A DNA stretch of 11,266 nucleotides from an uncultured Oscillibacter sp. (lineage in GTDB: Bacteria > Bacillota > Clostridia > Oscillospirales > Oscillospiraceae), in contig CAMXNV010000054.1 of NCBI GenBank assembly GCA_947245315.1, forward strand, positions 1 to 11,266. The letters run 5' to 3'. Made by a program: the position numbers and the translations under genes. The number at the start of each line of letters is the position of its first letter. The stretch's first letter is position 1. Below, one piece after another: positions 7,254 through 11,266 of this stretch. The notes under the pieces were generated by a model that had not been told where the DNA came from, did not search any database, and saw only the letters and a list, made by a program, of their open reading frames with translations.

Positions 7254-8369
7254 TCAATCCGCGTTTTTCAGCCGCACCGGCAGCACCATGTAGAGGAAGT
7301 TGTCCTTCCCGTCCGTGGGCACCAGGATGGCCGGGGAGACGCTGGTGTTCAGCTCCAGGCGCACCGTGTCCGCCGGGGCGTAGCGAAGGGCCTCCATCAG
7401 ATAGCGGTTGTTGAAGCCGATTTCCAAATCCTCGCCGTCGCCCTCGATGGGGCAGATGTCCCGGGCCTCGCCGTTGCCCGTCTTGGCGGAGAGGAGGACC
7501 TTCCCCGCCTCGAAGCGGCAGCGGACCGGGCTTTTCAGCTTGTCCGAGATCACCACGGACACCCGGTCAATGCTGTTGATAAGGGCCTTGGCGTCCACGG
7601 TGACCTGGATGGGGTTCTTCCTGGGGATGGCGTTCCGGTAGTCCAGGAACTCGCCCTCCAGGCGGCGGCAGATCAGTTCCACGTCGCCCACCGTAAAGAG
7701 AATGTGGCGCTTGCCCAGGGTGATCTCCGCCAGGTCCTCCACATCGCCGCAGATGCCCTTGACCTCGTTCAGGGCGGAGCCCGGGGCCACGAAGGAGAAG
7801 GCGCCCCCCTCTAATTTCTCCAGGGGCTCCTTCCGCACCGCCAGGCGGAAGCCGTCCACGGCGGCCATGGTCAGGCCCCCCTCCCCGATCTCGAAGAGGG
7901 CCCCCGTGTGAACGGGGCGGCTCTCGTTGGTGGAGACGGCAAAGGCCACCTCCTCAATCATGGCCCGGAGGACCTTTCTCTGGATGGACACGGCATACTC
8001 GTCCTCCACCTCCGGGAGGTCCGGGTAGTCCGCCGCCGAGAGGCCGGGAATCTCAAAGTCCGCGTCCCCGCAGCGGAGACGGACCTGCTGCCGCTCCCCG
8101 GCGGTGAAGGTGACGGCGTCGTCGGGCATGCGGCGGACGATGTCCCCGAAGAGCCGGGCGTTCAGCACCAGGTCCCCGGCCTCCTCCACGGCGGCGGACA
8201 CCTTGGCCCGAATGCCGGTCTGCATGTTGTAGCCGGAGACGGTGAGCCCGTCCTCCCCGGCGTGGAGGAGCAGGCCCTCCAGGGCGGGAATGGAGCTCTT
8301 TTGGGCCACCGCCCGGCTGGTGACGGCGATGGCGTTTTGCAGCAGGGCTTTTTCACAGCTGAATTTCAT
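7254..8369 (-). CDS. dnaN: DNA polymerase III beta subunit (sliding clamp)
   Basis: DnaN forms the dimeric ring that tethers the replicative polymerase to DNA. The 371-residue product fits the family. It opens with MKFSCEKALLQNAI and SRAVAQKSSIPALEGLLL (residues 18-35), has the conserved IPGLSAADYPDLPE (107-120) and the VDGFRLAV region near 165, and ends with LPVRLKNAD, the clamp C-terminal motif next to the protein-binding pocket (E. coli ends MPMRL). The start ATG (8367-8369) follows AGGAGG with 8 nt spacing. A small GC hairpin (8384-8399) sits just upstream of that ribosome binding site, and a DnaA-box-like TTATCAACA covers the space up to the start codon. It is separated from dnaA by the 480-bp oriC-like region. 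Confidence 0.97.
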   Translation of the reverse strand: MKFSCEKALLQNAIAVTSRAVAQKSSIPALEGLLLHAGEDGLTVSGYNMQTGIRAKVSAAVEEAGDLVLNARLFGDIVRRMPDDAVTFTAGERQQVRLRCGDADFEIPGLSAADYPDLPEVEDEYAVSIQRKVLRAMIEEVAFAVSTNESRPVHTGALFEIGEGGLTMAAVDGFRLAVRKEPLEKLEGGAFSFVAPGSALNEVKGICGDVEDLAEITLGKRHILFTVGDVELICRRLEGEFLDYRNAIPRKNPIQVTVDAKALINSIDRVSVVISDKLKSPVRCRFEAGKVLLSAKTGNGEARDICPIEGDGEDLEIGFNNRYLMEALRYAPADTVRLELNTSVSPAILVPTDGKDNFLYMVLPVRLKNAD

Positions 8370-8383
8370 GTTGATAACCTCCT

Positions 8384-8399
8384 CGCGCCCTCCGGCGCG
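8384..8399 (-). promoter_or_regulatory. Small GC hairpin just upstream of the dnaN ribosome binding site
   Basis: On the minus strand CGCGCC-GGAG-GGCGCG folds into a perfect 6-bp stem with a four-base loop and is followed directly by AGGAGG. It could influence dnaN translation or mark a repeat edge. No effect can be shown from sequence alone. Confidence 0.5.
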
Positions 8400-8489
8400 G
8401 ACTGGCCGCCGGGCCTGGAGAACCGGGTTCCCCCGTCTCCCCGAAATGCCGGAGGCCGTCTTTTAAAAAAGAAATAAGAACGATTTGTT

Positions 8490-8507
8490 TAGAGAAAGTA
8501 GACGTAG
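8490..8507 (-). promoter_or_regulatory. DnaA-trio-like series in the probable unwinding element
   Basis: Reading the minus strand away from the DnaA box at 8518-8526, an oligo-T spacer is followed by CTA CGT CTA CTT TCT CTA. The complementary strand then reads 3'-GAT GCA GAT GAA AGA GAT-5', with four of six triplets matching the DnaA-trio pattern 3'-GA(T/A). In B. subtilis such trios next to a DnaA box guide DnaA onto single-stranded DNA. The spacer here is a T-tract instead of GC-rich. Confidence 0.6.
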
Positions 8508-8688
8508 GAAAAAAACTTGTGGAAAAAGGGAGAAACCCTCGAAACGGCAAGGGTTAGCGCCTCCACAGCCGCTTGTTGAGAACCGGGGGACTTTTCCACG
8601 GGCCTGGACAGGGGGCTTGTTTTCCACTTCAAAGTTTTCCCTTTCCACGGGAAATGTGGAAAACCGGAGACGAAAAAAGAGGCCCCTC

Positions 8689-8851
8689 AGAGTCTGTTTT
8701 AAACCCGGCGGAATGCCGGATTGGGGCAGATTTTTTCGTCAGGCAAGGCGATTTTCCGCAGGAATCCTGACGGATTTCAAGGAAAATCAACGCAGTCCTG
8801 GCGGGAAAAGATGCCCTGAGACGGCGTTTTGACGGGTTTGAAACAGACTCT
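8689..8851. repeat. 163-bp element with 19-bp terminal inverted repeats beside dnaA
   Basis: The left end (8689-8707) and the reverse complement of the right end (8833-8851) match at 18 of 19 positions; the left arm begins AGAGTCTGTTTTAAACCCG. Inside are further inverted pairs: CCGGC/GCCGG (8705-8719), CGTCAGG/CCTGACG (8737-8743, 8766-8772) and GATTTTCC/GGAAAATC (8750-8757, 8781-8788). The right arm overlaps the dnaA TAG stop. There is no coding capacity, so it looks like a small non-autonomous repeat (MITE-like or structured RNA). On the minus strand the left arm is followed by GAGGGGCCTC and six T, so it might also act as a terminator after dnaA. Confidence 0.75.
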
Positions 8852-10169
8852 AGTGCCGGGAGGTGATGTTGCTTTTCAGCTCCTTCACCGTCTCGGCGAA
8901 GGTGGGGTCTTTTTTCATCTTCTGCTCCACCTGGCGGATGGAGTGAATGACGGTGGAGTGGTCCCGGTTGTCGAAGAGCTGGCCGATGTTGTCCTGGGAC
9001 AGGTTCGTCATGGTGCGGATGAGGTACATGGCGATCTGCCGGGCCTCCACCGCCGCCCGGACCCGCTGCTGGCCCTTCACCACGGACTCGTCCAGCTGGT
9101 AGTACCGGCTGACGTAGGACAAGATGCCCTCCGGCGTGGGGATGTACTCGTTGCTGCCCTTCAGGATGTCCTGCATGGCCCGGTCCACGGTGGCCTCGTC
9201 GGTCTCCTTGTCCAGGAGCTCCTTGTAGGCCAGGACCTTGTTCACCGTGCCCTCCAGCTGGCGGACGTTGGCGGTGACCTTCTGGGCGATCTTCACGGCG
9301 ATTCTGTCCGGCAGCTCCATGCCCAGGAGGGCCGCCTTGTTCTTCACGATGGCCAGCCGGGTCTCGAAGTCCGGGGGCGTCACGTCCGCCAGCAGGCCCC
9401 ACTCGAAGCGGGTCCGGAGCCGGTCGTCCAGCAGGGTCATCTCGGAGGGGGGACGGTCCGAGGTCAGCACGATCTGCCGCCCGGACTCGTAGAGGGTGTT
9501 GAAGGTGTGGAAGAACTCGTTCTGGACCTGCTCCTTCCCCGCCACGAACTGGACGTCGTCCACCAGCAGCAGGTCCGCCTCCCGGTACTTGGCCCGGAAT
9601 TCGCTGCCCCGGCCCGCCCGGATGAGCTCCACGAACTCGTTGATAAAATCGTCTCCCTTGATGTAGACGATTTTCGAGGCGGGGTCGTTCTGCCGGATCA
9701 CGTTGGCGATGGCGTACAGGAGGTGGGTCTTCCCCAGGCCCGAGTCCCCGTAGATCAGCAGGGGGTTGTAGTTCTGGGCGGGGTGCTCCGCCACGGCCAT
9801 GGAGGCGGCGTGGGCCAGCTTGTTGGAGGGGCCCACCACGAAGGTCTCGAAGGTGAACTCGGCGTAGGTGAAGCGCTCCGCCTGCTTCCTGGGGGCCGGG
9901 CCCCCCTGGAGCTCCAGCAGGCCGGCGTCGTCCAGAATTTTGATCTCGAACTCCATGGAGAAAATGTCGTGGAGGGCGGCCTTGATGTTGTTCAGGAACA
10001 GGGATTCCAGGTAGCCCCTTTTAAAGTCGCTGGCGCAGTGGAGGTAGCAGGTGCTGCCCTTGATGTCCACGATGCGCAGCTCGTCGAACCAGGTGGAGAT
10101 GGTGGTCTCGGAGAGCGTCCCCCGGAGCTGGCGCAGGACGTTCTCCCAAATGTCGGTGAGGGAATTCAA
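8850..10169 (-). CDS. dnaA: Chromosomal replication initiator protein DnaA
   Basis: DnaA binds DnaA boxes at oriC and, in its ATP form, opens the duplex. The 439-residue product has all four domains: domain I (residues 1 to about 80, with IWENVLRQL), a short linker (about 81-105), the AAA+ domain III with Walker A GDSGLGKT (141-148), Walker B LLLVDD (200-205), sensor LTSDRPP (235-241) and the DRLRTRFEWG arginine region (249-258), and the DNA-binding domain IV ending in NRDHSTVIHSIRQVE (401-415). The start is a TTG at 10167-10169, chosen because GAGGTG lies 8 nt upstream and homology begins there. It has its own strong promoter and an upstream DnaA box, consistent with autoregulation. The stop codon lies in the arm of an inverted-repeat element. 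Confidence 0.98.
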   Translation of the reverse strand: MNSLTDIWENVLRQLRGTLSETTISTWFDELRIVDIKGSTCYLHCASDFKRGYLESLFLNNIKAALHDIFSMEFEIKILDDAGLLELQGGPAPRKQAERFTYAEFTFETFVVGPSNKLAHAASMAVAEHPAQNYNPLLIYGDSGLGKTHLLYAIANVIRQNDPASKIVYIKGDDFINEFVELIRAGRGSEFRAKYREADLLLVDDVQFVAGKEQVQNEFFHTFNTLYESGRQIVLTSDRPPSEMTLLDDRLRTRFEWGLLADVTPPDFETRLAIVKNKAALLGMELPDRIAVKIAQKVTANVRQLEGTVNKVLAYKELLDKETDEATVDRAMQDILKGSNEYIPTPEGILSYVSRYYQLDESVVKGQQRVRAAVEARQIAMYLIRTMTNLSQDNIGQLFDNRDHSTVIHSIRQVEQKMKKDPTFAETVKELKSNITSRH

Positions 10170-10216
10170 AAAAGAAACACCTCGCTTTTCAATTTCATGG
10201 CTGAAAACATTTCTTT

Positions 10217-10245
10217 ATTATAACAGAAAGAGGGAGAAATGGCAA
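10217..10245 (-). promoter_or_regulatory. dnaA promoter (sigma-A type, extended -10)
   Basis: On the minus strand TTGCCA (10240-10245) and TATAAT (10217-10222) are separated by exactly 17 nt, with a TGT just before the -10 giving an extended -10 element. Transcription would begin near 10210, about 40 nt before the TTG start of dnaA. The -10 is a perfect match to consensus. Confidence 0.88.
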
Positions 10246-10283
10246 TACTTATTCTAATAATAAGGCTCCGGTTTTAAACAGAA

Positions 10284-10292
10284 TGTGGAAAA
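10284..10292 (-). promoter_or_regulatory. DnaA box upstream of the dnaA promoter
   Basis: TTTTCCACA on the minus strand, identical to the two exact boxes in the dnaA-dnaN gap. It lies about 39 nt upstream of the dnaA -35, a placement suited to autoregulation or to a second, minor half of a bipartite origin. Confidence 0.65.
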
Positions 10293-10304
10293 CCTTGGGG
10301 CCCT

Positions 10305-10341
10305 AAAAAAACAGGCGGCCGCCCGGGGGGACGGCTGCCCG
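10305..10341 (-). terminator. Intrinsic terminator after the ydeI-like gene
   Basis: On the minus strand CGGGCAGCCG (10332-10341) pairs with CGGCCGCCTG (10312-10321) over 10 positions with one mismatch and one G-T pair, with a 10-nt loop, followed by seven T (10305-10311). It begins 18 nt after the stop codon and isolates dnaA from upstream transcription. Confidence 0.85.
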
Positions 10342-10358
10342 CTGCTTGTTGGGGAGCA

Positions 10359-10919
10359 TCACATAGGTTTCAGGTTCCGGTTGAGGCGGTCCACCATCCA
10401 GGCGAAGCGCCTCTGCCGCCCGGCGCCGGTCTTGGCGTCGAAATACGCCCGGGCGTAGGTCCTTCTGACCGACAGGGACATGGCCCGGAAGTTGGCATGG
10501 GCGGGCTCGCAGCCCTCCAGCAGGGCGTCCAGGGCGGCCAATTGTTCTTCGGTCACCGCGGCGGGTCCGGGGGCGTCCCATTGGCCGTTTTGTTTGGCCT
10601 CCTCGATTTTCTCCCTGCCGGAGGGGGTCATGAGGCCCCGGCGCTCCAGGTCCCGGGCCAGGGCCTTGTTCTTCTCGGACCATTTGCTGTCCTTCCGGCG
10701 GGGGGAGAAATATTTTTGATAGGACTTGTCGTCAATGCGCCGTATCTGCCCGTCGATCCAGCCGAAGCACAGGGCCTCCTCCAGGGCCTCGGCGGGGCTG
10801 AGAGTCTGGGGTCCCCCGGCCTTGCCGAAGAGGAGCCAGACGCCGCCGTGGGACAGGTTCTGTTCTTGAAGCCAGGAGCGGAAGGCTTCCCGGTTGGGGA
10901 ATTCCATAAGGCCGTCCAT
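10359..10919 (-). CDS. YdeI/OmdA-family protein (186 aa)
   Basis: Matches the YdeI/OmpD-associated (OmdA) family, small cytoplasmic proteins of poorly defined biochemical role, some linked to tolerance of antimicrobial peptides. The 186-residue product shows FPNREAFRSWLQEQ (residues 7-20), the family signatures ALCFGWIDGQIRRID (49-63) and SYQKYFSPRRKDSKWSEKNK (66-85), and a C-terminal helical region with LSVRRTYARAYFDAKTGAGR (149-168). The start ATG (10917-10919) follows AAGGAGGG with 7 nt spacing; an upstream in-frame ATG at 10980-10982 has no ribosome binding site and would lie at or upstream of the transcription start. It has its own promoter and terminator, so it is a single-gene unit pointing toward dnaA. 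Family assignment is good; function is uncertain. Confidence 0.88.
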   Translation of the reverse strand: MDGLMEFPNREAFRSWLQEQNLSHGGVWLLFGKAGGPQTLSPAEALEEALCFGWIDGQIRRIDDKSYQKYFSPRRKDSKWSEKNKALARDLERRGLMTPSGREKIEEAKQNGQWDAPGPAAVTEEQLAALDALLEGCEPAHANFRAMSLSVRRTYARAYFDAKTGAGRQRRFAWMVDRLNRNLKPM

Positions 10920-10953
10920 GGGGGGTCCCTCCTTTTTTGAGATTGCACGTTTC

Positions 10954-10982
10954 ATTCTATCATGGGGCGGGGAGGTTTTCAA
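10954..10982 (-). promoter_or_regulatory. Promoter of the ydeI-like gene
   Basis: On the minus strand TTGAAA (10977-10982) and TAGAAT (10954-10959) are separated by 17 nt, five of six matches to each sigma-A hexamer. Transcription would begin near 10947, leaving a leader of about 28 nt that includes the AAGGAGGG ribosome binding site. Confidence 0.8.
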
Positions 10983-11046
10983 CTTGGTTTCTTGGGAGGG
11001 AATGTTTTGTCGCGCATTTTATGATGTTTGATGTTCCCCAGCGTTG

Positions 11047-11125
11047 TGTAGGGGCGATTATCAATCGCCCGTCCTCCGGGAAGCTGGCATTTGAAGAGGA
11101 CGGGCGGCTGATAGCCGCCCCTACA
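11047..11125. repeat. Nested inverted-repeat element with two internal hairpins
   Basis: Two 30-bp arms (11047-11076 and 11096-11125, ends TGTAGGGG/CCCCTACA) are inverted copies matching at 26 of 30 positions around a 19-nt centre. Each arm is itself a hairpin with a perfect 8-bp stem: GGGCGATT/AATCGCCC (11052-11070) and GGGCGGCT/AGCCGCCC (11102-11120). All four differences between the arms are compensated within each local hairpin. No coding capacity; probably a dispersed palindromic element. Confidence 0.85.
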
Positions 11126-11162
11126 AGGACGTTTCTCCGGAACTGCCAGGTTCCCGAAAGAC

Positions 11163-11265
11163 GGAGCGGGACAGAGCCCGCTCCCTACAAGGTGTTCTAC
11201 CGATAGGAGAGATGTAGGGAAGGGGCTCTGCGCCGCTCTTAGTGGCTCTGCCACTTAGAGCGGCG
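11163..11265. repeat. Two more hairpins at the right end of the window
   Basis: GGAGCGGG (11163-11170) pairs perfectly with CCCGCTCC (11177-11184) and is followed by CTACAAGG, the same sequence that follows the neighbouring nested repeat. A second hairpin pairs 11231-11246 with 11250-11265 over 16 positions with a single mismatch and a TCT loop; another TGTAGGG copy (11213-11219) lies between them. The 347-bp stretch from 10920 to 11266 contains no gene, only the promoter and these repeats, and may continue past the window. Confidence 0.75.
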
Positions 11266-11266
11266 G

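Larger units (their letters stand above)
8370..8688. other. oriC: Candidate chromosomal replication origin (oriC) between dnaA and dnaN
   Basis: The gap between dnaA and dnaN is the usual oriC position in Bacillota. Two exact TTTTCCACA DnaA boxes lie on the minus strand (8518-8526 and 8655-8663), with weaker plus-strand variants TTTTCCACG (8592-8600), TTTTCCACT (8620-8628) and CTTTCCACG (8641-8649). An AT-rich stretch at 8461-8517 follows the box nearest dnaN and could be the unwinding element. This order (dnaA, boxes, AT-rich DNA, dnaN) matches B. subtilis. Boxes are identified by eye against TTATCCACA and the outer limits are approximate. Confidence 0.8.

Noticed and set aside
8629..9402. 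Minus-strand frame of 257 codons overlapping dnaA and the oriC region
   Set aside because: Out of frame with dnaA, with low-complexity G/P/R/H composition, and it runs through the inverted-repeat element and DnaA boxes.
8829..10223. Plus-strand open frame of 464 codons opposite dnaA
   Set aside because: Antisense shadow of dnaA, with no ribosome binding site or recognisable domain.

Overview
The window is a chromosomal replication-origin locus read almost entirely from the minus strand. From right to left the order is ydeI-like gene, dnaA, oriC-type intergenic region, dnaN, rlbA/yaaA (S4 domain), recF, two hypothetical membrane-anchored paralogs, remB (yaaB), a small membrane protein, gyrB, two hypothetical genes (cytoplasmic, then lipoprotein) and the first 260 codons of gyrA. 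The dnaA-dnaN-yaaA-recF-yaaB-gyrB-gyrA backbone is the classic Bacillota origin cluster. High GC content, AGGAGG-type ribosome binding sites, a TTG-started dnaA and the style of the proteins suggest a high-GC gut-type clostridium, probably Oscillospirales (Flavonifractor/Lawsonibacter/Oscillibacter-like). That placement is inference.

Right end (10920-11266): no gene. It holds nested palindromic repeats, then a sigma-A-type promoter for a YdeI/OmdA-family gene (10359-10919) that ends at an intrinsic terminator. dnaA has its own strong extended -10 promoter and a single DnaA box upstream. Between dnaA and dnaN (8370-8849) lie a 19-bp inverted-repeat element starting at the dnaA stop codon, a cluster of TTTTCCACA-type DnaA boxes, and an AT-rich stretch with a DnaA-trio-like series, together a candidate bacterial origin of the Bacillus type.

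Middle (5302-8369): dnaN, rlbA and recF are tightly packed; rlbA and recF overlap by 11 bp. Immediately after recF is a perfect 16-bp parS site (ParB/Spo0J binding site), in the leader of the first paralog. The two paralogs share an N-terminal membrane anchor, an ILRRTP motif and a C-terminal aromatic motif; I do not recognise the family.

Left end (1-4709): remB, a small membrane protein, gyrB with a structured leader containing a perfect 26-bp palindrome, a 5 x 7-bp tandem repeat that supplies ribosome-binding sequence to the next gene, two accessory genes, and gyrA. GyrA carries Gln at the quinolone-contact position that is Ser83 in E. coli.

The conserved genes encode initiation (DnaA), clamp (DnaN), recombinational repair (RecF) and supercoiling (GyrAB). 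The insertions between recF and remB, remB and gyrB, and gyrB and gyrA are the least explained parts. I found no complete new defence, CRISPR or mobile system.
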